Below are positions 25,901 to 34,732 of a stretch of DNA of 64,000 nt, piece after piece. Source of the DNA: Arenibacter echinorum (GTDB taxonomy: Bacteria; Bacteroidota; Bacteroidia; Flavobacteriales; Flavobacteriaceae); assembly GCF_003259375.1 (NCBI RefSeq), contig NZ_QLLN01000012.1, positions 1 to 64,000 of the forward strand, in the 5' to 3' direction. A model generated the notes under the pieces. That model had not been told where the DNA came from and ran no database searches. It saw only the letters and a list, made by a program, of their open reading frames with translations. The position numbers and the translations under genes were made by a program. Numbering within the stretch: position 1 is the stretch's first letter; every line of letters starts with the position of its first letter.

Positions 25901-26854
25901 CTATAAAAGCTTTTGAATAATATCCTCTACGGAAATTCCTTCGGCCTCAGCCTTATAATTTTTAATAATCCGATGTCTCAGGATTCCCAAGGACACCGCT
26001 TTGACATCTTCAATATCAGGAGAAAATTTACCGTTCACGGCGGCATGGGCCTTAGCTCCCAATATTAGATTTTGGGAAGCCCTAGGTCCTGCTCCCCAAT
26101 CTATGAACTGTTTTACAAATTCCGAAGCATTTTCTTGATTCGGTCTTGTGCTGTTCACTAATTTCACTGCATATTCCACCACATTGTCGGGAACTGGAAT
26201 TCTACGTACCAAATGTTGTATATCCATTATTTCCCCAGGGGTAAACAAGGGAACAATTTCATGCTTAAAATCGGAAGTGGTTTCCTTTACTACCTTAATC
26301 TCCTCTGCGATAGATGGATATTTCAATTCTATGGCGAACATAAACCTATCTAACTGCGCCTCGGGCAATGGGTAAGTACCTTCTTGCTCTATTGGGTTCT
26401 GGGTTGCCAAAACATAATAGGGAAGATCCAATTTATATTGATTGCCAGCTATGGTCACAGCTCGTTCCTGCATGGCCTCCAACAGTGCCGCTTGGGTTTT
26501 GGGCGGGGTACGGTTTATTTCGTCGGCCAGTATAATATTCGAAAAAATGGGCCCTTTTATGAACTTGAAGTTCCTATTTTGATCCAACACTTCACTACCT
26601 AAAATATCACTTGGCATGAGATCAGGTGTAAACTGAATCCTTTTAAAGCCCAATCCCAAAGCAGAGGCAATTGTATTTACCATGAGGGTCTTGGCCAAAC
26701 CAGGTACTCCAATAAGTAAGGAGTGCCCTCCTGTATAAATAGAAAGTAGTATTTGATCTACCACTTCCTCCTGCCCAATAATAATTTTGGCTATTTCTTG
26801 TTTAAGAACTTTATTTTTTTCAACTAGAGCCTTAATTGCAGCTACGTCTGACAT
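25901..26854 (-). CDS. MoxR-family AAA+ ATPase
   Basis: 317 residues. Walker A is GVPGLAKT and Walker B sits in LADEINRTPPKTQAALLEAMQE, the MoxR signature; a C-terminal lid follows. These ATPases act as chaperones for partners that often carry von Willebrand A domains, but no VWA or DUF58 gene is next to it here. It starts 4 bases after the SurA-like gene and probably shares its transcript. Confidence 0.93.
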   Translation of the reverse strand: MSDVAAIKALVEKNKVLKQEIAKIIIGQEEVVDQILLSIYTGGHSLLIGVPGLAKTLMVNTIASALGLGFKRIQFTPDLMPSDILGSEVLDQNRNFKFIKGPIFSNIILADEINRTPPKTQAALLEAMQERAVTIAGNQYKLDLPYYVLATQNPIEQEGTYPLPEAQLDRFMFAIELKYPSIAEEIKVVKETTSDFKHEIVPLFTPGEIMDIQHLVRRIPVPDNVVEYAVKLVNSTRPNQENASEFVKQFIDWGAGPRASQNLILGAKAHAAVNGKFSPDIEDVKAVSLGILRHRIIKNYKAEAEGISVEDIIQKLL

Positions 26855-26858
26855 GCAT

Positions 26859-28310
26859 TTATTCCTTTACCCAATTATTTGCAAAATCACAATCTTTATT
26901 CGCGGAATTAACACTCACATAAGTATCTTCGATATGCTCGTCCATCCATTTTTTAATGGCATTATACTGCTTTTCCCTAAGTGCTAATTCCTGAATCTTT
27001 ATGTAATCCTTTGCAAAATCGGCAACATGTTCGTCATAACGATTGGTGATTTTCATGATTTTGTACTTGGGGGCACCTCCCCTGGGATCATTCTCCAGAA
27101 TAGGCATGGAAATCTCATTGTCCTTTATGTCCCTCACTTGGTTATAAAGCGATGGTTCCATTTTGGTAAGCTCAAATCGGGAGCTATAATCCTGTGGGTT
27201 TCTTAACAAACCTCCATCAAATTTGGTTTCCTTTTCATCGGAAAAATTCAAAGCTGCAGCGGCAAAGGTAAATTTACTATCCAATACCCCTTTTCTTATG
27301 CTATCCAATTCCTTCTTTGCATCATCCAATTCCTTTTGGGATATCTCCGGGGTTATCAGAATGTGTCTTAGATCCAGCTCACGGCCCCTAATTTTTTCAA
27401 CATATATAATGTGGTAACCAAAATCGGTTTCGAACGGATCAGAAATCTCTCCTTCCCTTAAACTAAAAGCCACATCCTTAAACTCTTTAACAAATGGGGT
27501 CTCCCGGGTCATACTATAAAATCCACCCTTGGATTTGGATCCAGGATCTTGGGAATACAAAATAGCCTTCACACTAAAGCTAGCATCATTTTCCTCAATA
27601 TCTGCCTTTATCTCGTTTAGTTTATCTATTACCTTTTGCTTTTCTTCATCGGAAGCCTTGGGTTGCTTTACAATTTGGGCAATTTCCAACTCCGCACCAA
27701 AAACGGGTCTTTCATCTGCTGGAATCTTATTAAAGAACTGTCTAACTTCCTCTGGGGTAATCTCTATTTCCGAAACAATTTTGTTTTGCATTTTTTCGGA
27801 AAGCATTCTCAGCTTGTTGATTTTGTAAAGTTCCTCACGAAAACTGGCCTCATCATCCTTTTTATAATAATTTAGCACCTTTTCCATAGAACCGATCTGG
27901 GACACCAGTTGTTGTAACTGTCGATCCCCTTGGGCATTTACCTCATCATCCGAAACCAAAATACTGTCTTGAACGGCCTGATGTGCATATAAACGATCTT
28001 CCATTAACTTGCCCAAAAGACCACATCTTGTAACATCGGCAGTGGAAGCTCCTTGGCTTTTAAGATCTATCAAAGTTTTTTCTATATCCGATTCCAAGAT
28101 TACATAGTCGCCCACCACAGCAGCTATCCCATCCAATTTTATTCTTTCAAAATTGTTGACAGAATCGTTCTTAGATATCATTGATTCCTCTACAATTACC
28201 TCTTGTGGTTCTACCTGAGTATCAGGAAGATTTTCTAGTTCCTGTGCGCTCGTAATCCCTGTCAACAATAAAATAGAAAGGGAAAAACCTGTTTTAATTA
28301 CCTTGTTCAT
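26859..28310 (-). CDS. SurA-like periplasmic peptidylprolyl isomerase
   Basis: 483 residues from the ATG at 28310, which overlaps the end of the upstream gene by 17 bases. Signal peptide (MNKVIKTGFSLSILLLTGIT...), a SurA N-terminal chaperone domain, then two parvulin domains: the first around ELEIAQIVKQ to FGYHIIYVEKIRG, the second starting LDLRHILITPEISQ. SurA escorts outer-membrane proteins through the periplasm to the Bam machine. A product in the same role is likely. Confidence 0.92.
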   Translation of the reverse strand: MNKVIKTGFSLSILLLTGITSAQELENLPDTQVEPQEVIVEESMISKNDSVNNFERIKLDGIAAVVGDYVILESDIEKTLIDLKSQGASTADVTRCGLLGKLMEDRLYAHQAVQDSILVSDDEVNAQGDRQLQQLVSQIGSMEKVLNYYKKDDEASFREELYKINKLRMLSEKMQNKIVSEIEITPEEVRQFFNKIPADERPVFGAELEIAQIVKQPKASDEEKQKVIDKLNEIKADIEENDASFSVKAILYSQDPGSKSKGGFYSMTRETPFVKEFKDVAFSLREGEISDPFETDFGYHIIYVEKIRGRELDLRHILITPEISQKELDDAKKELDSIRKGVLDSKFTFAAAALNFSDEKETKFDGGLLRNPQDYSSRFELTKMEPSLYNQVRDIKDNEISMPILENDPRGGAPKYKIMKITNRYDEHVADFAKDYIKIQELALREKQYNAIKKWMDEHIEDTYVSVNSANKDCDFANNWVKE

Positions 28311-29187
28311 AAACTTCAAATTCTTTTTCTTTAATAGCTTCATCCATTACCTCTACTTCCAATTTTTTCATATAATCCAGCTTCCTTCTATTTAAAAGCA
28401 GCTGTTTAATAGTAGGTTCAATATAAGTAAGGGGAGCAATATCGTTGATTTCCAACATATCGTTTACCTTCGCCAAATATACCCCTAAAGAGTCCTGTAA
28501 TTCAAAAAATTGTGATTTTTTTAAGTACTTGTCCTGATTTTCAGCAGTTAACGGAGTAATTTCTTCCATGACACGGTAAACATTTACCCAAATGGAATCG
28601 TTAAAATTGACCTTGCTAAACTGCACACTTATAGAATCCAAATAGCGCTTATCTGCCTCCTTAAAATCCCTTAATTTCTTGGCAACCAAATCCTTGTCCA
28701 AATATTGTATGGGCAACTCCACAAACCTCAACTGTATTATCCGTTCCTTTAGTTTAAAATTTTCCTTTTCACGCTCATAAAACTCGGTGAGCTGAGTATG
28801 GGTTATAGCAGTATCATGGGATTGTAGGACCAATGCTTCCTTATAGGCCCCTGTGTACAAATCTGTTCTGTAATTGGAGACCAATTGCTCAAAATACTCT
28901 AGCTTCTCCTCAGGTAGATTTATTTTGGCCTTGGAAAGCAACAATTGTTTATAAGCCCAATTATTAATATAATTATTGACCAAAGAGGTACTGTCCTCCT
29001 TGGACATATTGGTCAAAAGCAGCTCTTTTAAGTCCTCCTTGTACAAATAAGTTTCCCCAACCCTGGCCACAGGAATTTTGTCTTCTTTCTTATTAAAAAG
29101 AGAATCACAGGATATAAAAGTGCATAGCAATACTATACTCACTAAAAATATTGAGACTTTTTCCAGCTTTATTTCACAAAAATCCAT
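28294..29187 (-). CDS. SurA/PpiC-like lipoprotein
   Basis: 297 residues. A lipoprotein signal ends near FISCDSLF (Cys about 27). The body is rich in charged helices (VARVGETYLYKEDLKELLLT, NNWAYKQLLLSKAK), like the N-terminal chaperone part of SurA/PrsA proteins, but no clear parvulin catalytic domain is visible. It leads the operon lipoprotein-SurA-MoxR. The annotated ATG lies within a few bases of the predicted transcription start, so the messenger may be leaderless. Confidence 0.75.
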   Translation of the reverse strand: MDFCEIKLEKVSIFLVSIVLLCTFISCDSLFNKKEDKIPVARVGETYLYKEDLKELLLTNMSKEDSTSLVNNYINNWAYKQLLLSKAKINLPEEKLEYFEQLVSNYRTDLYTGAYKEALVLQSHDTAITHTQLTEFYEREKENFKLKERIIQLRFVELPIQYLDKDLVAKKLRDFKEADKRYLDSISVQFSKVNFNDSIWVNVYRVMEEITPLTAENQDKYLKKSQFFELQDSLGVYLAKVNDMLEINDIAPLTYIEPTIKQLLLNRRKLDYMKKLEVEVMDEAIKEKEFEVYEQGN

Positions 29188-29191
29188 TCCG

Positions 29192-29221
29192 CAAATTTAG
29201 TAATTAAGAAGCATTATGCAA
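29192..29221 (-). promoter_or_regulatory. Promoter of the SurA operon
   Basis: On the minus strand TTG (29221-29219), 19 bases, TAAATTTG (29199-29192): a full consensus match. Transcription would start at about 29184-29187, right at the ATG of the lipoprotein gene. Confidence 0.75.
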
Positions 29222-29304
29222 GTCCTCATTTCCCAATAAAATTCCATACTATTTATCGGAAGGTTTACTGCCTATGTTATTCCTTTTATTATTAATTTTA
29301 TTCC

Positions 29305-29553
29305 ATGGAGGACAGACAAATAAAACTAATTTGGGATTTTAGGGGTGAATCGGCCCAGAATACAGCGAAGCATCATAAAATACATCTTGAAGAATATGTA
29401 TTGTCGCAAAATTTGACCTTGAACATTACAGGAAATACGGACTTAAATAATATGCACTCCATAGCATATCTAGTTGTAAGCGAATCCGAAATGATTGTCG
29501 TTAGGGATGCCTTAAAACCGCATCGAGGTGAAGTCTACACCCCAATAGACTAG
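29305..29553 (+). CDS. Small conserved protein of unknown function
   Basis: 82 residues, no signal peptide or membrane helix. It begins MEDRQIKLIWDFRGESAQ and contains HHKIHLEEYV and AYLVVSESEMIVVRDALKP. From memory, similar short proteins are common in flavobacteria, but none has a known role. It is 23 bases upstream of the serine hydrolase gene on the same strand, so it may be co-transcribed. Confidence 0.7.
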   Translation: MEDRQIKLIWDFRGESAQNTAKHHKIHLEEYVLSQNLTLNITGNTDLNNMHSIAYLVVSESEMIVVRDALKPHRGEVYTPID

Positions 29554-29576
29554 CCAAAATATAAGAAACAAAACCC

Positions 29577-30725
29577 ATGGGCAGAAGATTCTTTTTTTTC
29601 ATTATCGCCATATCGACCCTGCTTTGTTCATGCGCTACACAAACTGAAGACCCTGATTTATTGAAAATGGCCCTGGCCTCCGACAATTCAAAAATACGGA
29701 ACGTTATGGATAGCCTGGCCCAATATGAGATTCAAGTAAGGTATACGCAAATCGACAGGATCAAGGACAGCATAATTTTTAGGGACTACAATTTTCAGGT
29801 CAACGATAGCAACTACTTCTACCCGGCCAGCACAGTTAAAATCCTAACGGCCGTTCTAGCCTTAGAAAAATTGAACGAAATGGATTCCTTGGACCTATAC
29901 ACCCAATTTTATGTAGAAGGTGATTCTTTGGAAACAACATTTGCCAACGAAATCTCCAAGATTTTTGCAGTAAGCGACAATGAGGCCAATAATCGACTTC
30001 TGGAATTTTTAGGGCAAGACCGAATAAACCAAAGTTTGAAGGACAAGGGTATTGTACCTGTACGAATCTCCCATCGACTTTCAACAGAAAATGCTTTAGA
30101 GGTAACTACAAGGCCACTTATTGTTTACTTAAACGACACCACAATAAGCTGGTTAAAACCAAGTGTGAACAAACCCCCAGTACCCTTGGCTCTGAACAGG
30201 ATTAAAAAAGGAACGGCTTATTACGAAGAGAACACCTTAATTAATGAACCATTCGATTTTAGCTTAAAAAATTATTTTCCCCTTAGCACCCAGAACGAAG
30301 TCTTAAAAAGGATAATTTTCCCAGAACAATTCCCGATAAATGAACGATTTAACCTTAGTCCCGACCAACATAGTTTTCTGTTAAGGACAATGAGTGACCT
30401 TCCCAAAAATATAGGGTACGATGAAATGGATTATTACGACGGTTATTGTAAGTTTTTCATGTTCGGGGATACCAGGGATACCATTCCAGAATATCTGAAA
30501 ATATATAATAAGGTGGGCAATGCCTACGGCACAATTACGGATTGTGCCTACATTGTAGACCATAAATATGATGTGGAATTTATGCTTACCGCAACGCTTT
30601 TAGCCAATAAGAATGGGGTTTTCAACGATAACACCTATGAGTACGAAGAAATCGGACTTCCCTTTTTAGCGCAATTGGGAAGAGAGATCTACAATCTGGA
30701 AATAGCAAAAAAACAACAAAAATGA
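29577..30725 (+). CDS. Class A beta-lactamase-like serine hydrolase lipoprotein
   Basis: 382 residues with a lipoprotein signal (FFFFIIAISTLLCSCA). Motifs of the class A fold: S85-T-V-K88 in FYPASTVKIL, S133-D-N135 in AVSDNEANN and a KVG in place of KTG near the C-terminus. I do not see the Glu166 (ExxLN) motif of true penicillinases, so antibiotic hydrolysis is doubtful; a peptidase or esterase on the cell envelope is more likely. It overlaps the next gene by 4 bases (ATGA). Confidence 0.82.
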   Translation: MGRRFFFFIIAISTLLCSCATQTEDPDLLKMALASDNSKIRNVMDSLAQYEIQVRYTQIDRIKDSIIFRDYNFQVNDSNYFYPASTVKILTAVLALEKLNEMDSLDLYTQFYVEGDSLETTFANEISKIFAVSDNEANNRLLEFLGQDRINQSLKDKGIVPVRISHRLSTENALEVTTRPLIVYLNDTTISWLKPSVNKPPVPLALNRIKKGTAYYEENTLINEPFDFSLKNYFPLSTQNEVLKRIIFPEQFPINERFNLSPDQHSFLLRTMSDLPKNIGYDEMDYYDGYCKFFMFGDTRDTIPEYLKIYNKVGNAYGTITDCAYIVDHKYDVEFMLTATLLANKNGVFNDNTYEYEEIGLPFLAQLGREIYNLEIAKKQQK

Positions 30726-31237
30726 CAGCATTAAGTTTTGATACCTTTACTAAAAAAATATATATCAAAGCCAATATGGAAAAAATTTATTGGGCCTGGT
30801 GTACGGCAGAAGGAATTACCACATGGTTTTTGAGCAAGGCTACTTATATTTCGCCTGATGGGCAACCCAAGGCAGCACAGGACAAGATTGCAGAAGGGGA
30901 TACCTATATTTGGGAATGGCACAACTGGGATGGTCAGGAAAAAGGGATAATAACAAAGGCAAACGGGAAGGATTTTTTTGAAATCACCTTTGCCAATGTT
31001 TGTAAGGTTTCGGTTTCTCTTAAAGACTCTGGTAATGACATACTGTTAACCTTAAAACAATACGATATACCAACGGACGACAGTAGCAAATTAAATATCC
31101 ATTATGGCTGCAGTAACGGATGGACGTTTTGGCTGGCAAATCTTAAAGCCTATTTGGAACATGGCATTTTGTTGAACGAAACAATAAATGATCTTAGAAA
31201 GATACCCAGTGCAGGATTTGAATTTGTGAATATTTAA
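30722..31237 (+). CDS. SRPBCC (AHSA1-like) domain protein
   Basis: 171 residues of the START/Bet v1-like fold: KKIYIKANMEKIYWAWCTAEGITTWFL at the start and NIHYGCSNGWTFWLANLKAYLEHG near the end, the usual AHSA1 C-terminal helix. Members bind hydrophobic ligands or help Hsp90; no substrate can be named. It is translationally coupled to the hydrolase gene upstream. Confidence 0.85.
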   Translation: MTALSFDTFTKKIYIKANMEKIYWAWCTAEGITTWFLSKATYISPDGQPKAAQDKIAEGDTYIWEWHNWDGQEKGIITKANGKDFFEITFANVCKVSVSLKDSGNDILLTLKQYDIPTDDSSKLNIHYGCSNGWTFWLANLKAYLEHGILLNETINDLRKIPSAGFEFVNI

Positions 31238-31301
31238 AAAGAACAACAGTATTTTAAGACATAAATTTGTCACATGAAAAGCGACAGGTCTTCTTATTTC
31301 C

Positions 31302-31309
31302 TATTTTTG
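31302..31309 (+). promoter_or_regulatory. -7 element for the EamA transporter gene
   Basis: TATTTTTG, followed 15 bases later by the ATG at 31324. A second match, TAAATTTG at 31262-31269, lies upstream. Neither has a clear TTG partner. Confidence 0.45.
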
Positions 31310-31323
31310 TCCATTTTTTAGAA

Positions 31324-32220
31324 ATGATAACAAAACCTCGTATCGCCCTTATTATTGGAATAATCTGTATTTCCATATTTCCTGTATTGGTGAAACTAAA
31401 TTATACTCCCGGACTAATTTCCGCCTTCTATCGAATGACCATCGCCCTAGGCATTATCTTGCCTTATGCCCTATATACAAAACAATTAAAAATCCCGGAA
31501 ACCAGAACATTTATTCTTGCCGTTCTTTGCGGAATATGTTTTGGATCTGATGTGGCGGTATGGAATATTGCTATTCAAGAATCTACGGCAACGCAAGCAT
31601 CATTTTTGACAAACCTGTCCCCAGTTTGGGTTGGGATAGGTACATTTTTCTTTTTAAAACCCAAACCCTCCGTTAATTTTTGGATAGGTACTGTTATTGC
31701 CGTCCTAGGAATGATCACCCTGGTAGGATTTAAATTCTTTGCCCTGCTTTCTTTTGATATTGGCTTTAGTTTTGGACTGCTGTCCGGAGTATTCTATGCC
31801 ACCTACATTCTGATAAGTAAAGAAGTGCTCGCCAAGATATCTATAGTAAACTTTATGACCTTAAGCCTAATTTCTTCTTCCCTCTTTTTAGGGATCTTAT
31901 CCTATGTCCTAGGGGAGCCTTTTAACGGCTTCTCGAATATTGGGTGGTTTGTACTTTTTATCCAAGGATTGGTCTGCCAATTACTGGCCTGGTTGTCCAT
32001 TAGCTATTCCACCCAACATATGCGGGCCACAAGAGTCTCCTTAAGTCTATTGGCACAGGCCATCTTGGCAACAATATTGGCTTGGGTATTTCTCAACGAG
32101 CTAATTACCCCACAAATGATTCTTGGAGGTATTATCCTTCTTTTTGGAATACGACTTACTTTTTACGACAAGCCACTAGTTATACCGGTCAGGACAAAGG
32201 CTAAACTCCCGCCTCTTTAA
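31324..32220 (+). CDS. EamA/DMT-family membrane transporter
   Basis: 298 residues from the ATG at 31324; the longer frame from 31267 starts with TTG and overlaps the promoter-like box. Ten hydrophobic helices in two EamA repeats: IALIIGIICISIFPVLVKLN at the start, and ATRVSLSLLAQAILATILAW with VFLNE in the second repeat. The substrate is unknown. Its last 20 bases overlap the convergent isomerase gene. Confidence 0.87.
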   Translation: MITKPRIALIIGIICISIFPVLVKLNYTPGLISAFYRMTIALGIILPYALYTKQLKIPETRTFILAVLCGICFGSDVAVWNIAIQESTATQASFLTNLSPVWVGIGTFFFLKPKPSVNFWIGTVIAVLGMITLVGFKFFALLSFDIGFSFGLLSGVFYATYILISKEVLAKISIVNFMTLSLISSSLFLGILSYVLGEPFNGFSNIGWFVLFIQGLVCQLLAWLSISYSTQHMRATRVSLSLLAQAILATILAWVFLNELITPQMILGGIILLFGIRLTFYDKPLVIPVRTKAKLPPL

Positions 32221-33145
32221 TTACCTTCAAGGTCTTTTGCAGTCCGGTCTTGGCTACCTCCAGCAAATCCATACTGTGGTACTCAGGGTTGTACAGCTCC
32301 AAGGATACGCATCCTTTGAAGCCCGTGATTTTAAGGTCTTTTAAAATCTGTGGCAGCGGCAGGATTCCGTCACCTGGAAAAACCCTATGCTTATCCTCCA
32401 TATCGGCTATTTCCATTCCTTTGGGCGCATCGTTAAATTGAAAAATTGCAAAGATATCCCCATTCAAAAGTCTTAACCCTTCAAATCCACCTTCCGAAAT
32501 ATACATATGATATACATCGGGTATTATCTTGGCTTTAGGGTGATTGGCATCCAAGGCCACAGCCGTTGCCTGCCCCATAGTCTTTAACGGAAACATCTTG
32601 ACAAACACCATTGCCGGTATTACATTATACTCTTTTATTCCAATTTCCAATAATCTGCGGTAGCAAGAGGCTACAAAGGCAACATCATAATTCTCCCCAA
32701 CCTGATTGGGTATGGCCTGTACATAGGTACAACCTATTTCCGATGCCATCCTCATTCTATTTTTGGTAGCTGGCAAGGAATTTTGAAATTCTTCCTCATT
32801 CTTGGGAATGCACCCCCATAGCCCTATCATACTGGGCACGAACAATCCGGCTTCCTTTATTTTAGCACCTAATTTCTTAAGATCGCCCCCGTCTTTCTCG
32901 TATTCTGCCAAATCGCTGTCCCAAGGCTCAATGGCATCGTAGCCAGCCGCTATGGCAATCTCTACCTTTTTTTCCAAGCCCTTTGCAGGTCTTATGGTCG
33001 CCGTATCCAAACAGATGGGCCATGGACTCTGTCCGTTTTGATATCTTTTTTCTTTCTTTGGATTTTCCGCCGGCAAGGTATTGGCCAATGAGATTGTTGC
33101 AACACTAGCAGTGGCTGCACCTGCAATAAAGGATCTGCGATTCAT
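32201..33145 (-). CDS. Exported sugar-phosphate-isomerase-like TIM-barrel protein
   Basis: 314 residues from the ATG at 33145. The N-terminus (MNRRSFIAGAATASVATISL) is a twin-arginine-type signal, suggesting export of a folded protein. The body is the xylose-isomerase-like TIM barrel: GYDAIEPWDSD, TYVQAIPNQ, PDVYHMYISEGG, FQFNDAPKG and GCVSLELYNPEY, giving the Glu/Asp/His metal ligands. Members isomerise or epimerise sugars and inositols; the substrate here is unknown. No sugar-uptake genes are adjacent. Confidence 0.85.
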   Translation of the reverse strand: MNRRSFIAGAATASVATISLANTLPAENPKKEKRYQNGQSPWPICLDTATIRPAKGLEKKVEIAIAAGYDAIEPWDSDLAEYEKDGGDLKKLGAKIKEAGLFVPSMIGLWGCIPKNEEEFQNSLPATKNRMRMASEIGCTYVQAIPNQVGENYDVAFVASCYRRLLEIGIKEYNVIPAMVFVKMFPLKTMGQATAVALDANHPKAKIIPDVYHMYISEGGFEGLRLLNGDIFAIFQFNDAPKGMEIADMEDKHRVFPGDGILPLPQILKDLKITGFKGCVSLELYNPEYHSMDLLEVAKTGLQKTLKVIKEAGV

Positions 33146-33306
33146 ATTAATATCTGTTATTCGACTAAAATATGAAAAAAAGTGAAGCATATTCCACTTA
33201 GGGACAAGAACCGAAGGTTCAAGATTTAAAATACAACCAATAGGTTACCAAAAGAGCCACTGCTCTTTTAGCCTATGCCCGGAAAGTTAAATTAAAATTT
33301 AATTGA

Positions 33307-34614
33307 TTATCCCTGAATGGGCTCCCCATAAAGATCAAAGTCCGCAGCTTCAAAAATATGAAGATCAACAAATTCCCCTACTTTCAGATAATGCTTTGCT
33401 GCATCCACCAAGACTTCATTATCTACATCGGGAGAATCGAACTCCGATCGACCCACAAAATACTTACCCTCTTTACGGTCTATAATACAGCGCAAAGTTT
33501 TACCCACTTTTTCTTGATTCAACTCCCATGAAATCTGTGACTGAAGTTCCATGATCTCCGAAGCCCTTTGTTGTTTTACCTCCTCAGGAACATCGTCTAC
33601 CAAATTATAAGCGTGCGTATTTTCTTCATGGCTATAGGTAAAGCATCCCAATCTTTCAAAACGCATTTCCTCTACCCAGCTTTTCAAGGTTTGAAAATCT
33701 TCCTCCGTCTCCCCGGGATAACCAACAATCAACGTGGTCCTTATGGTCATTTCTGGAACCGCAGCCCTGAAATCATGCAACAATTTTGTTGTTTTGGCCT
33801 GAGTTGTTCCCCTCCGCATACTCTTTAATATGGCATCTGAAATGTGCTGCAATGGAATATCCAGGTAATTACAAACCTTGGGTTCTCGTTTCATCACTTC
33901 CAGAACATCCATAGGAAATCCGGTAGGGAAAGCATAATGCAATCGGATCCATTCAATGCCGTCCACCTTCACCAACTCGTTCAGCAATTCTGCCAAATTC
34001 CTTTTCTTATAAAGGTCCAATCCATAATAGGTAAGGTCTTGAGCAATAAGGATCAATTCCTTGACCCCTTTGGCGGCCAATTTGTTGGCTTCCGTCACCA
34101 AATCTTCTATAGGAGTACTCTTATGTTTGCCCCGCATTATGGGTATGGCACAGAAGGAACATGGACGATCACATCCTTCAGCAATTTTCAGATAGGCGTA
34201 ATTTTTTGGAGTGGTCGTTAGCCGCTCCCCTATAAGTTCGTGCTTGTAATCGGCCCCAAGGGCCTTTAATAAATTAGGCAATTCACTGGTTCCAAAATAC
34301 TCATCCACATTAGGGATCTCTTTTTGCAGGTCTGGTTTATATCGCTCACTTAAGCAACCTGTAACAAATACCTTGTCTACTTCCCCTGCTTCCTTTTTTT
34401 GAACGTATTCCAAAATAGTATTGACACTCTCTTCCTTGGCATTGGCAATAAAACCACAAGTGTTTATCACTACCACATTCCCTTCCTCCTCATGCACGAC
34501 TTCCTTGTTGTTGGCCCTTAATTGACCCATCAACACTTCTGAATCGTATACATTCTTGGAACAACCCAAGGTTACTACATTGATCCTATTCTTCTTAAGT
34601 GACTTAGTACGCAT
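33307..34614 (-). CDS. rimO: Ribosomal protein S12 methylthiotransferase
   Basis: Radical-SAM enzyme that methylthiolates an Asp of ribosomal protein S12. 435 residues from the ATG at 34614. The N-terminal UPF0004 cluster domain has VVTLGCSKNVYDSE, NTCGFI and VTGCLSERY; the radical-SAM cluster is CDRPCSFCAIP; the C-terminal TRAM domain follows GKTLRCIIDR. RimO rather than MiaB is supported by GCSKNxxDSE and CSFCAIPxxRG. Monocistronic. Confidence 0.95.
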   Translation of the reverse strand: MRTKSLKKNRINVVTLGCSKNVYDSEVLMGQLRANNKEVVHEEEGNVVVINTCGFIANAKEESVNTILEYVQKKEAGEVDKVFVTGCLSERYKPDLQKEIPNVDEYFGTSELPNLLKALGADYKHELIGERLTTTPKNYAYLKIAEGCDRPCSFCAIPIMRGKHKSTPIEDLVTEANKLAAKGVKELILIAQDLTYYGLDLYKKRNLAELLNELVKVDGIEWIRLHYAFPTGFPMDVLEVMKREPKVCNYLDIPLQHISDAILKSMRRGTTQAKTTKLLHDFRAAVPEMTIRTTLIVGYPGETEEDFQTLKSWVEEMRFERLGCFTYSHEENTHAYNLVDDVPEEVKQQRASEIMELQSQISWELNQEKVGKTLRCIIDRKEGKYFVGRSEFDSPDVDNEVLVDAAKHYLKVGEFVDLHIFEAADFDLYGEPIQG

Positions 34615-34630
34615 ATTTTCAAATAAAGTG

Positions 34631-34638
34631 CAAAAGTA
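34631..34638 (-). promoter_or_regulatory. -7 element for rimO
   Basis: Minus strand TACTTTTG, with a TTG 24 bases further upstream (34665-34663), slightly wide. It places the transcript start near 34624, which supports the rimO ATG at 34614 over the upstream one at 34665. Confidence 0.55.
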
Positions 34639-34732
34639 CAACTTGAAAAAAGATTGTAGTCCCAATATATCTTTTTTTATTCTTTTAACGTTAAACCTTT
34701 ATAACCGATTGAACTCTAATTCATAAAGCTCT

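Noticed and set aside
29577..30725. Acquired antibiotic-resistance beta-lactamase
   Set aside because: The SxxK and SDN motifs are present but the ExxLN motif is not seen, the KTG is KVG, and it sits in ordinary chromosomal context without mobile elements.
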